This document shows, piece by piece, positions 8,775 to 16,363 of a stretch of DNA of 57,905 nucleotides. The notes beneath the pieces are model-generated. The model made no database searches, was not told the DNA's origin, and was given only the letters and a program-made list of their open reading frames with translations. How positions within the stretch are numbered: position 1 is the first letter of the stretch; each line of letters starts with the position of its first letter. Made by a program: the position numbers and the translations under genes. This DNA is from ATZT02 sp046048135. Its GTDB lineage: Bacteria; Actinomycetota; Actinomycetes; S36-B12; UBA5976. The stretch spans positions 1 to 57,905 of the forward strand of contig JBJOGR010000045.1 in the NCBI GenBank assembly GCA_046048135.1, in the 5' to 3' direction.

Positions 8775-9694
8775 TATTTCCACCTGCTCAAAAATTGCAT
8801 ATATTTATTTTTTTCAAAAACATTTGCAAATCTTACATAATGCAATGCGTCTGGTCTATCTTTTAATATTTCAATACCTTTTGTGGGATCTGTATAACCA
8901 AGTATTACTTTTGGCTTTGATCCAATATTTAAGCCAGAATTCAGAATTTGCTTAATGTCGTTTCCATCAATCTCATCAACATCCCAACCAAAGCTTTTAA
9001 TGCGATTTGCTAATGGTTCAATTTTCATAACTTTATCCATTGGTCCATCAACTTGATTTTTATTAACGTCAACTAAAATTCTTACATTATTTAATTCATG
9101 AAATGAAATAGCACCTAGGGCTTCCCAAGTTTGTCCTTCTTGGAATTCTCCATCAGACATAAAAATCCACGTATTGCCAGTTTCTCCTTTTAGTTTTCTA
9201 GCCAAAGCAACTCCTCCAGCTTGCGAAATTGCTTGAGCAAGTGAACCGGTGGTTGTTTCAAAACCGGGTGAGTGCTCTGCTCCAATCATTTCTACTGTGG
9301 AACCATCTTTATTAAATTTTTCTAAAGATTTTTCTGTTAATCTTCCACATTCAATTAACGCTGCATAAACAACTAATGCGTAATGTGCAGGGCTAATAAA
9401 AAGTCGATCTAGTTCAGGTTTTTTTTCTCCATGAAATTCTGCTCCAGTTATGTATTCTCTAAAATTTTTACTTGGAACATTTATAAATTCTCTTGGGTTT
9501 AATGGTTCTTTTAGTGGGGATAAGTTCACTAATCCTGAATACAAACTTGCCAACATTTCAGCAGCAGAACAAGCTTGACTTAAATAGCCCCCATTGTTTT
9601 TTACGGTGTGTTCTAGGACTCGATGTCTAATTCCATGCGCCATGGAGGCAATTTTTGAAATATCTGAATCAGTGACGATTCCTGAGGCAACCAT
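8774..9694 (-). CDS. Transketolase-like protein, N-terminal (TPP-binding) subunit
   Basis: 306 residues covering the diphosphate-binding domain. The thiamine diphosphate motif begins as SDGE (180-183), replacing the usual GDG, and ends with Asn in VDVNKNQVDG near 211. SPAH (H104) matches the family SKGH histidine, and the substrate region reads EHSPGFETTTGSLAQ. At the position of the GHPGG signature the protein has KNNGGYLS (32-39), so the usual His is Asn; this may shift substrate preference. First gene of the minus-strand operon. The ATG sits about 7 nt after a TATTCT -10 box, suggesting a leaderless transcript, and lies inside a perfect palindrome. Confidence 0.9.
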   Translation of the reverse strand: MVASGIVTDSDISKIASMAHGIRHRVLEHTVKNNGGYLSQACSAAEMLASLYSGLVNLSPLKEPLNPREFINVPSKNFREYITGAEFHGEKKPELDRLFISPAHYALVVYAALIECGRLTEKSLEKFNKDGSTVEMIGAEHSPGFETTTGSLAQAISQAGGVALARKLKGETGNTWIFMSDGEFQEGQTWEALGAISFHELNNVRILVDVNKNQVDGPMDKVMKIEPLANRIKSFGWDVDEIDGNDIKQILNSGLNIGSKPKVILGYTDPTKGIEILKDRPDALHYVRFANVFEKNKYMQFLSRWK

Positions 9695-9701
9695 TGCCTC
9701 A
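9683..9701. promoter_or_regulatory. Putative operator over the transketolase start
   Basis: Perfect 8-bp inverted repeat TGAGGCAA-CCA-TTGCCTCA. It spans the edge of the -10 box and the first codons of the minus-strand operon, the classic place for a repressor dimer. In RNA it could also form a hairpin at the very 5' end of a leaderless message. The binding factor is unknown. Confidence 0.55.
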
Positions 9702-9730
9702 GAATAGCAAAGAGAATAGTTGTCCTACAA
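9701..9730 (-). promoter_or_regulatory. Promoter of the transketolase/RuBisCO-like operon
   Basis: On the minus strand: -35 TTGTAG (9730-9725), 18-nt spacer, -10 TATTCT (9706-9701). Six bases separate the -10 from the A of the ATG at 9694, so transcription probably starts at the start codon. Confidence 0.55.
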
Positions 9731-9742
9731 GTTTTATTTTCG

Positions 9743-9785
9743 AAATATAAGGGCTCTTGGGGATTATTCAAGAGCCCTTATATTT
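9743..9785 (-). terminator. Rho-independent terminator after the WhiB3-like gene
   Basis: Perfect 17-bp inverted repeat, arms 9743-9759 and 9769-9785, with a 9-nt loop and the GC-rich core GGGCTCTTG. Read on the minus strand the stem ends in TTATATTT. It lies 28 nt past the stop of the minus-strand whiB gene and just upstream of the transketolase promoter, insulating the two units. It is the strongest terminator-like hairpin in the window. Confidence 0.85.
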
Positions 9786-9813
9786 ATGGAGGGTTATTAG
9801 GGAAAAGACTTAA

Positions 9814-10113
9814 TTAGCCAGCTACTGGCATTACTTCTTTAACTGGTGCATAGATTGCTTCGCGATCATCTTCACTCATCGCACCCCACACACCATATGG
9901 TTCTCTAACTTCTAGTGCATGTGCTGCACATTGTTTCAATACAGGACACTTTGCACAGATAGATTTCGCTAGAGCAATTCTTTGCTCGCGAGCAGGTCCG
10001 CGCTCACCTTCAGGGTGAAAGAAGATTTCTGGATCTTCACCACGGCAAGCACCTTTTAATTGCCAATCCCAAAGATCGGCATTAGGTCCAGGAAGTCTGG
10101 TTATGTCAGCCAT
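9814..10113 (-). CDS. WhiB-family Fe-S regulator, WhiB3/WhiD-like
   Basis: 99 residues. The N-terminal LPGPNADLWDWQLKGACRG is diagnostic of the WhiB3 (Streptomyces WhiD) branch. Four cysteines (ACRG, SICAKC, QCAAH) bind a redox- or NO-sensitive [4Fe-4S] cluster, and the beta-turn reads YGVWGAMSEDD, with Ala in place of the second Gly of the usual GVWGG. WhiB proteins bind the sigma-A C-terminal region and tune transcription; WhiB3 homologues respond to redox and metabolic state. It is a single-gene unit with its own promoter and terminator, divergent from the MerR-type gene. It lacks the long C-terminal basic tail of mycobacterial WhiB3. Confidence 0.9.
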   Translation of the reverse strand: MADITRLPGPNADLWDWQLKGACRGEDPEIFFHPEGERGPAREQRIALAKSICAKCPVLKQCAAHALEVREPYGVWGAMSEDDREAIYAPVKEVMPVAG

Positions 10114-10150
10114 TTTGAGATAAATCCTTTGTTAGAGATTGTTTGATATA

Positions 10151-10180
10151 AATATACAAAATTGTTCATAACTTAGTCAA
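10151..10180 (-). promoter_or_regulatory. Promoter of the WhiB3-like gene
   Basis: On the minus strand: -35 TTGACT (10180-10175), 18-nt spacer, -10 TATATT (10156-10151). The leader is about 30 nt with AAGGA upstream of the ATG at 10113. It is among the best sigma-A-like promoters in the window. Confidence 0.65.
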
Positions 10181-10189
10181 TCGCCCTAG

Positions 10190-11263
10190 ATGACTAATTT
10201 TGTGAAGTCGCTCTCACTTAGGCCTCGATTGGCCAAAGTTGTTCACTTGGGGAACAATATGCTCATGGCTTCAAATCCTGAGGAAGATAACGTCATAACC
10301 CTTGGCCTTACGGTGGCTGTAGTGGCAAGGCGTGTGGGGGTGGCTCCGGCAACCTTACGAACCTGGGAACGCCGTTATGGACTTTGCCCCACAGATAGAT
10401 CCCAAGGCGGACATCGCCGCTACTGCATCACAGATATAGCTCGATTAGAAATCATGCGAAAGTTAGTTTTATCTGGAATGCCTGCAGGAGAAGCTGCCAA
10501 AGTTGCCTTAAGCACCAAAGTTGAAAATATCTCAAATATTTCACCCGTTGATCCAAACTCATTAAGTAGCAAAATTGAAAATTTAGTTAAAACTCTTGAT
10601 CATTCAGAAAAATTTGGCCATCCAGGTGGTGGACAAGTTTTATCAATGGAAGGTGCATCAAGTGCAGCACGAGGACTTGCCAAAGCAGCTCATTCCTTAG
10701 ACACTCAAGCATGTAATCAAATAATTGCAGCGAGTATAAATTCTCGAGGAGTTATTTGGACTTGGGAAAATTTAATTTCAAAAGTTTTAATTGCAATTGG
10801 TGCTAAATGGGAACAAACAGGGGATGGAATTGAAGCAGAGCATGTTTTAAGTGAAGCAGTGATAGGGCAGATGAGACTTAGAGCAGATCAATTAATCGCT
10901 CCTGTAAATATTCGCCCAGTATTAACCGCATCTGCTCCAGATGAATTACACACCATCCCACAATATGTAACTGCTGCTGCTTTAGCGGAACGAAGAATTA
11001 GTTCCAAAGTTTTGGGAGCACGTGTTCCTTATTCATCTTTAATAAATTCGGTTAAAAGACTAGCCCCTGCAGCAGTTTTAATTTGGGCCCAAATTCCTGT
11101 AAAAAACATTGATCCTGAATTAGAAAATTTAAGTAATTTAAGACCAAGTCCTTTAATGCTGGTAGCAGGTCCAGGTTGGCCTATGCAATTACCAAGTAAT
11201 TTTAGAAGAAGTAGTGATTTAACTAGCACTATTACTGCAATTACAAATTCTGTTGGGTTGTAA
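10190..11263 (+). CDS. MerR-family regulator with B12-binding-like domain (CarH/LitR-type)
   Basis: 357 residues from ATG 10190. An N-terminal MerR winged helix occupies about residues 38-105 (VARRVGVAPATLRTWERRYGL, then GGHRRY). The C-terminal part carries the helical-bundle signature Trp-x9-Glu-His (W207, E217-H218) of adenosylcobalamin-dependent CarH photoreceptors. A possible lower-ligand His is H254 in PDELHTIP, although the following Gly of the ExxHxxG motif is lost. In CarH/LitR the protein represses carotenoid and stress genes in the dark and lets go in light. The first ~36 residues are unusual for the family, so ATG 10259 (preceded by TTGGGGAA) may be the true start. Role inferred; domain identity fairly firm. 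Confidence 0.82.
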   Translation: MTNFVKSLSLRPRLAKVVHLGNNMLMASNPEEDNVITLGLTVAVVARRVGVAPATLRTWERRYGLCPTDRSQGGHRRYCITDIARLEIMRKLVLSGMPAGEAAKVALSTKVENISNISPVDPNSLSSKIENLVKTLDHSEKFGHPGGGQVLSMEGASSAARGLAKAAHSLDTQACNQIIAASINSRGVIWTWENLISKVLIAIGAKWEQTGDGIEAEHVLSEAVIGQMRLRADQLIAPVNIRPVLTASAPDELHTIPQYVTAAALAERRISSKVLGARVPYSSLINSVKRLAPAAVLIWAQIPVKNIDPELENLSNLRPSPLMLVAGPGWPMQLPSNFRRSSDLTSTITAITNSVGL

Positions 11264-11299
11264 AGAAACTTAAATAATCCATGATTCGTCTGAAGAATC

Positions 11300-11833
11300 A
11301 TGAACATATTAGTAATTGAAGAAAACTTATCCAGAAGAAAGATTATCCACAGAAAACTTCAACTCACAAAAATACCAGCTCATATTGTGTTAGTTAAAAG
11401 TATTAGACAAGCTTTTATTTGTTTGAAAAATTCAAAAATAGATTTAGTTTTAATAAATGAAAAATTATTTGATTTAACAACAAAACAGCAAAAAGAAGTC
11501 TTAAATCAGTTAAAAGTTACTCTTTTAACCATGAATAAAAAGATTTCTAATCCAAAAATTTCAACCCTATCTATTGATGCAAATGTTGAAGAATATAAAG
11601 TAGTTTTATCTAAAGTGTTATTAATCAAGCCAAAAATCAGACTTTTGAGCAAAAGAGAAAAAGAAATACTATTTCTTATAAGCCATGGCTTAAATAATAA
11701 AAAGTTAGCTAAAAACTTAAATCTTCAAGATGCCACCATTAAGACTCATCTTCGAAGAATCAGACTAAAACTTCACACCGAAAATAGGACTCATTCTGTG
11801 GCTTTGGCCCTTCGGCAAGGCTATATTTCTTGA
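11300..11833 (+). CDS. LuxR-type regulator with degenerate receiver domain
   Basis: 177 residues. The C-terminal LuxR/GerE helix-turn-helix is clear (LSKREKEILFLISHG near 115 to HSVALALRQG near 172). The N-terminal ~110 residues have the response-regulator outline (NILVIEENLSRR, then IDLVLINEKLF), but the phospho-acceptor Asp is Asn53 and the acidic pocket reads Glu-Glu, so normal phosphorylation is unlikely. It may be an atypical regulator working by ligand, partner or constant activity. It lies 36 nt after the B12-type MerR gene on the same strand and may share its transcript. Lysine-rich and AT-rich like its surroundings. Confidence 0.8.
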   Translation: MNILVIEENLSRRKIIHRKLQLTKIPAHIVLVKSIRQAFICLKNSKIDLVLINEKLFDLTTKQQKEVLNQLKVTLLTMNKKISNPKISTLSIDANVEEYKVVLSKVLLIKPKIRLLSKREKEILFLISHGLNNKKLAKNLNLQDATIKTHLRRIRLKLHTENRTHSVALALRQGYIS

Positions 11834-11897
11834 CTAAATTTTTAAAGTTTTAGTCCAAAACAGCCAAAACTTCTAACTCAAGATAGGCTTCTTTTTT

Positions 11898-13010
11898 GTG
11901 GCCGAAGTAGAAATTGGTGGAACCAAGCGAGGCAGAGTCGCCTATTCATTTGACGATTTAGCTCTTGTTCCAACTAGAAGAACTAGAAATCCAGAGGAAG
12001 TTTCCACCTCTTGGAAAATTGATGCTTACGAATTTGAATTTCCAATCATGGCAGCACCCATGGATTCTGTGGTCTCTCCAGAAGTTGCGATTAATTACGG
12101 CAAATTGGGTGGTTTAGCAGTATTAAATCTTGAAGGATTATGGACTCGTTATGAAGATCCAAAAAAGGAATTTAAAAAAATACAGGCAGCAAATCCAGAA
12201 TCAGGTGTGAAAGTTTTACAACAAATTTATAGTGCAGAAATAAAACCAGAGTTAATAAAAGAAAGAATTAAAGAAATAAAATCTGCAGGAGTAATTGCCG
12301 CAGCAGCGCTTTCTCCAAGATCTGTTTCAAAATATTTTAAATCAGTTGTTGATGCAGGAATTGACATTTTTGTAATTAGAGGAACAACTGTAAGTGCAGA
12401 ACATGTCTCTAAGACAGAAGAGCCAATTAATTTAAAGAATTTTATTTATGAACTTGATGTTCCAGTAATTGTTGGAGGATGTGCTTCTCATCAAGCAGCA
12501 CTTCATTTGATGCGAACTGGTGCTGCTGGCGTTTTAGTTGGTTTTGGTGGAGGAGCAACTCACACAACTTCAGATGTGTTGGGTGTAAAAGTTCCAATGG
12601 CTACTGCAGTTGCAGACGTAGCAGCTGCAAGAAGAGAATATTTAGACGAATCAGGTGGCAGATATGTTCACGTGATTGCAGATGGCTCAATTGGAAAAAG
12701 TGGCGACATCAGTAAAGCAATTGCGATGGGAGCAGATGCAGTAATGATTGGTTCTGCCCTTGCAAGATCAACTTCAGCTCCAGGACTTGGTAAACATTGG
12801 GGAGTTGAAGCTGTTCACAAAGATTTACCACGTGGTCAAGTTGTAGAACTTGGCACAGTTGGAACTTTAGAACAAATTTTATTTGGACCTTCAACTAATG
12901 CTCAAGGAAATTTAAACCTAGTTGGAGCCTTGAAGAAAGCAATGGCCACCACAGGCTACAGCGACTTAAAAGAATTGCAAAGAATAGAAATAGCAGTAAA
13001 TCCAGAATAA
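11898..13010 (+). CDS. guaB3: GuaB3-type IMP dehydrogenase-related protein
   Basis: 370 residues from a GTG start. It is an IMPDH/GMPR-type TIM barrel without CBS domains, the form Actinobacteria carry beside true IMPDH (GuaB2). Recognisable segments: FDDLALVPTRR, FPIMAAPMDSVVSPE, and near the C-terminus GTLEQILFGPS and GYSDLKELQRI. At the catalytic-Cys loop (GSICTT in IMPDH) it reads GGATHTT, with His (~222) where the Cys should be by eye alignment, so classical IMPDH chemistry is doubtful. A -10-like TAGGCT lies 8 nt before the GTG, consistent with a leaderless or near-leaderless message. Family call firm; reaction open. Confidence 0.88.
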   Translation: MAEVEIGGTKRGRVAYSFDDLALVPTRRTRNPEEVSTSWKIDAYEFEFPIMAAPMDSVVSPEVAINYGKLGGLAVLNLEGLWTRYEDPKKEFKKIQAANPESGVKVLQQIYSAEIKPELIKERIKEIKSAGVIAAAALSPRSVSKYFKSVVDAGIDIFVIRGTTVSAEHVSKTEEPINLKNFIYELDVPVIVGGCASHQAALHLMRTGAAGVLVGFGGGATHTTSDVLGVKVPMATAVADVAAARREYLDESGGRYVHVIADGSIGKSGDISKAIAMGADAVMIGSALARSTSAPGLGKHWGVEAVHKDLPRGQVVELGTVGTLEQILFGPSTNAQGNLNLVGALKKAMATTGYSDLKELQRIEIAVNPE

Positions 13011-13038
13011 ATTTTACTTTTTAAGTTAATATCAAAGT

Positions 13039-13386
13039 ATGGAAATTATTTATAACACGTTAGTTTTATTACACTTCGTTGGTTTAGCAGCATTATTTGG
13101 TGGATTCTTTGTTCAAATGAAATCGACAAATAAAGTTGTAAACTCTGCCATGTTTCATGGTTCTCTTACTCAATTAGTCACAGGTCTTATCATGGTTGGT
13201 TTGGCAGAATCTGGCGTAGTTGAGGAAGATTTAAACATGACCAAAATCAGTATTAAATTACTGATTGTTTTAATAATTACTGGAATAGTTTTTGCGAACA
13301 GAAAGAAATCATCTGTTTCAAATTCAATATGGTTAAGTATTGGTTTATTGACTTTGGCCAATATGGCAATAGCTGTTTATATTTAA
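13039..13386 (+). CDS. Small multi-pass membrane protein, unknown function
   Basis: 115 residues with four hydrophobic segments (about 5-24, 35-53, 72-87 and 93-114) joined by short polar loops. No enzymatic motif is visible. It starts 28 nt after guaB3 in the same direction and its stop overlaps that of the convergent PIG-L gene by 4 nt (TTAA at 13383-13386). Layout and coding character support a real gene, but I do not recognise the family. Confidence 0.7.
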   Translation: MEIIYNTLVLLHFVGLAALFGGFFVQMKSTNKVVNSAMFHGSLTQLVTGLIMVGLAESGVVEEDLNMTKISIKLLIVLIITGIVFANRKKSSVSNSIWLSIGLLTLANMAIAVYI

Positions 13387-14120
13387 GCGTTAACTACAAA
13401 AAACATTTCAGCTAACTTACCTTTAGGTAAGTTAGCTGCTTTTGCAGCTAAAGTCATCCAACTGGTAACACGATCCCTTAAATCTGAAACATGTGCAGTT
13501 TGCGATACATGTTGCTTTAATGCTTCAAATTTTTTCTCAACTACATTTGTGATTTCAACATAATTACTTGGTGAGTGATGAGACATCACCCAAATAAGTG
13601 GCACATTCCACGGTTCTAAACCTTCTTTTAATAAATGTGGGAAAGCAAATTGATTTCTTGCATCTGGATAAACGGCTTGAATAGCAGTTTCTCCAACAGC
13701 CATGTGATCTGGATGTGAAGCAGGCATTCTTGCCCAATTTCTTTCAGGTGATTGAGTGATTAATACATCTGGTTTTACTTGTCGTATTACTTTTACAAAA
13801 TCTTCTCTTAGTGAAAGAGTTGGAACTATTGATCCATCATCTTTGCCTAAATAAATAACTTCTTTAACACCTAAAACTTTTGCTGCATCACTTTGTTCTT
13901 TTTGACGAATTTTTCTCATTTCATCTCTTGAAATACTTGCATCTTCGCCACCTTGATGACCATCTGTTGTGATGCAATAGGTAACTTCAACACCACTTTC
14001 AACTAATAATGCGATGGTTCCTGCGGCACCAAAATCGACATCATCTGGATGAGCAGTTATTACTAATACTTTTGATCCAGGTTTGGGAAATTCTAAAGGT
14101 GTTAGAACAGGCGAATTCAT
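13383..14120 (-). CDS. PIG-L family deacetylase
   Basis: 245 residues from ATG 14120. The open frame runs further upstream but that part overlaps pcrA and looks non-coding. The metal-binding AHPDD motif sits near residue 23 and the second His cluster as HPDH near 147; TDGHQGG and DALLITQ-like strands fit the LmbE/PIG-L fold. The family removes N-acetyl groups from GlcNAc-type sugars, including in mycothiol synthesis (MshB) and conjugate detoxification (Mca). This protein is not clearly either, so the substrate is open. It is divergent from pcrA with only 23 bp between start codons. Confidence 0.88.
   Translation of the reverse strand: MNSPVLTPLEFPKPGSKVLVITAHPDDVDFGAAGTIALLVESGVEVTYCITTDGHQGGEDASISRDEMRKIRQKEQSDAAKVLGVKEVIYLGKDDGSIVPTLSLREDFVKVIRQVKPDVLITQSPERNWARMPASHPDHMAVGETAIQAVYPDARNQFAFPHLLKEGLEPWNVPLIWVMSHHSPSNYVEITNVVEKKFEALKQHVSQTAHVSDLRDRVTSWMTLAAKAANLPKGKLAEMFFVVNA
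13410..13437. terminator. Hairpin at the PIG-L 3' end, possible bidirectional terminator
   Basis: Perfect 12-bp inverted repeat AGCTAACTTACC / GGTAAGTTAGCT with a 4-nt loop, inside the last codons of PIG-L. On the minus strand it is followed after a few bases by TTTTTT. A second short hairpin (GCTGC-TTTT-GCAGC) adjoins it on the plus strand. With convergent genes sharing stops, a terminator must lie inside a coding end, and this is a good candidate. Confidence 0.45.
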
Positions 14121-14143
14121 ATAGAACAATTTAGACTTAAGCA

Positions 14144-16363
14144 GTGTCTGTAACTCATTCGGCTTTAGATGATTTAAATCCTCAGCAAAAAGCTGCGGTG
14201 ATGCATCAAGGCTCACCTCTGTTAATTGTGGCAGGAGCCGGTTCTGGGAAAACCAGAGTTTTAACCAGAAGAATTGCATATCTTTTAAGTGATCGTGCAG
14301 TTTCGCCCCAAGAAATTTTGGCAATTACATTTACCAATAAGGCTGCTGGGGAGATGAAAGAAAGGGTTTTAGAGCTTGTTGGAAATAAAGCCAAGCTCAT
14401 GCAAGTTTCCACATTTCACTCAGCATGTGTTCGATTTTTAAGAGCAGATGCTCAAAAATTGGGACGCACTTCGACTTTCTCAATTTATGACTCTCAAGAT
14501 TCTTTACGACTAATCACGATGGTTGCAGCAGGTTTAGAAATTAATTCGAAAGTTTTAAGTCCTAGATCTTTAGCTGCACAAATTTCAAATGCAAAAAGTG
14601 AATTGATTGATCATGAAACTTATATGAGTAAAGCTGAAACTGAACAAGAAAGACTAGTTGGACAAGTTTATTCAGAGTATGACCAAAGATTAGCAAGAGC
14701 AAACGCCTTTGATTTTGATGATTTAATCGGAGCAACAGTTGCACTTTTACAACTTTTCCCAGATGTGAAACAAAAGTATCGTCATAGATTTAAACATATT
14801 TTGGTTGATGAGTATCAAGATACAAATCATGCTCAATATATTTTGATTAAAGAATTAGTTGGTACTGAAAAAGATGGATTACCTCCTGCAGAGCTATGTG
14901 TTGTTGGCGATGCTGATCAATCTATTTATGCATTTAGAGGTGCCACAATTAGAAATATTGAAGAATTTGAAAGAGATTATCCAAATGCTAAAACAATTTT
15001 ATTAGAACAAAATTATCGATCAACTCAAAATATTTTAACTGCAGCAAATTCTGTTATTTCACAAAATGCAGAAAGAAGAGAGAAAAAACTTTGGACTGAT
15101 GCAGGTCAAGGAGAACCAATTGTTGGCTATGTTGCAGACAATGAACATGACGAAGCGTCATTTGTTGCTCTTGAAATTGAAAAACTAAGAGATGAATTCG
15201 AATATAAATATGGCCAAATGTCAGTGTTTTATAGAACTAATAATCAATCAAGAGCATTTGAAGAAGTGTTTATAAGAATTGGTATTCCATATCGAGTAGT
15301 TGGAGGATTAAAATTTTATGAAAGAAAAGAAGTTAAAGACGTTTTAGCATATTTACGAGCTGTAATTAATTTTGATGACGAATTATCAATCAGAAGAATA
15401 ATCAATGTTCCAAAAAGAGGAATTGGTGAAAAAGCTGAAGAAATTATTGATACTTTTGCAAGAAAAAACAAATTAACTTATGGCCAAGCCATTCAAAATG
15501 CAGAAAAAATTAGTGAACTTACCCCTAAGGCAAGAGCAGCTTTAATCGATTTTGCACAAATGATGAATGTCTTTAGAGAAATGTTTTTAAAGGATGCAAA
15601 GCCTTCAGAAATTGTTCATACTGTTTTGGAGAAATCTAGTTATTTAGAAATATTATTTAATTCAGATGATCCACAAGATCAAAGTCGAGTTGAAAATTTA
15701 ACAGAATTAGAAGCTGTTGCAAGAGAATTTGAAAACACTAATAGTGCAGGTGAAAATGGTTTAGCCCAATTTTTAGAACATGTTTCACTGGTAGCAGATT
15801 CTGATGATGTGCCTGGAAATAATGAAGGTTTAGTTACTTTGATGACACTTCATACAGCAAAAGGATTAGAGTTTCCCATCACATTTTTAACTGGGATGGA
15901 AGAAGGAATTTTTCCTCATTCAAGATCGCAAGTAAACGATAAAGAATTAGCAGAGGAAAGACGACTTGCTTATGTAGGAATTACTAGAGCCCGAGAAAGA
16001 CTTTATGTCACAAGATCAATTTCCAGATCAGTTTGGGGAGCACCTTCTTATAATTCAAGTTCAAGATTCTTAGATGAAATTCCTGCATCTTTAATAAGTT
16101 GGCAAAGACTTGAACCAATGAATGAAAGTTATTCTTCAGGTGGTTTTGGTGCGGCACCTGCCATGGTTAAAGCAAGTAAACCAAGAGTTGAAAAACAATA
16201 TTTAATTTTAAATCCTGGCGACAAAGTTTTACATGAAAGATTTGGTTTAGGCACAGTTAAAGAAACTGCCGGTAGTGGTGAAGGATCTGAAGCAACAATT
16301 GATTTTGGATCACATGGCACAAAAAGATTACTTCTTAGATATGCACCAGTTGAAAAACTTTAA
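14144..16363 (+). CDS. pcrA: ATP-dependent DNA helicase PcrA/UvrD
   Basis: 739 residues from GTG 14144, typical for superfamily 1 helicases of repair and replication. Motifs in order: Q-motif LNPQQKAAV (11-19), Walker A AGAGSGKT (30-37), ITFTNKAA (near 61), DEYQDTN (motif II, near 222), GDADQSIYAFRGA (motif III, near 255), QNYRST (motif IV, near 289), TLHTAKGLEFP (motif V, near 567), and AYVGITRARE (motif VI, near 608). The C-terminus has the Tudor-like PcrA tail (PGDKVLHERFGLGTV) that contacts RNA polymerase. TAGACT lies 6 nt before the GTG, suggesting a leaderless transcript. It unwinds 3'-5' and displaces RecA in known homologues. Confidence 0.96.
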   Translation: MSVTHSALDDLNPQQKAAVMHQGSPLLIVAGAGSGKTRVLTRRIAYLLSDRAVSPQEILAITFTNKAAGEMKERVLELVGNKAKLMQVSTFHSACVRFLRADAQKLGRTSTFSIYDSQDSLRLITMVAAGLEINSKVLSPRSLAAQISNAKSELIDHETYMSKAETEQERLVGQVYSEYDQRLARANAFDFDDLIGATVALLQLFPDVKQKYRHRFKHILVDEYQDTNHAQYILIKELVGTEKDGLPPAELCVVGDADQSIYAFRGATIRNIEEFERDYPNAKTILLEQNYRSTQNILTAANSVISQNAERREKKLWTDAGQGEPIVGYVADNEHDEASFVALEIEKLRDEFEYKYGQMSVFYRTNNQSRAFEEVFIRIGIPYRVVGGLKFYERKEVKDVLAYLRAVINFDDELSIRRIINVPKRGIGEKAEEIIDTFARKNKLTYGQAIQNAEKISELTPKARAALIDFAQMMNVFREMFLKDAKPSEIVHTVLEKSSYLEILFNSDDPQDQSRVENLTELEAVAREFENTNSAGENGLAQFLEHVSLVADSDDVPGNNEGLVTLMTLHTAKGLEFPITFLTGMEEGIFPHSRSQVNDKELAEERRLAYVGITRARERLYVTRSISRSVWGAPSYNSSSRFLDEIPASLISWQRLEPMNESYSSGGFGAAPAMVKASKPRVEKQYLILNPGDKVLHERFGLGTVKETAGSGEGSEATIDFGSHGTKRLLLRYAPVEKL

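Noticed and set aside
14121..14324. N-terminal extension of the PIG-L protein
   Set aside because: It is antisense to the pcrA start and carries no family residues; ATG 14120 is just before the conserved domain.
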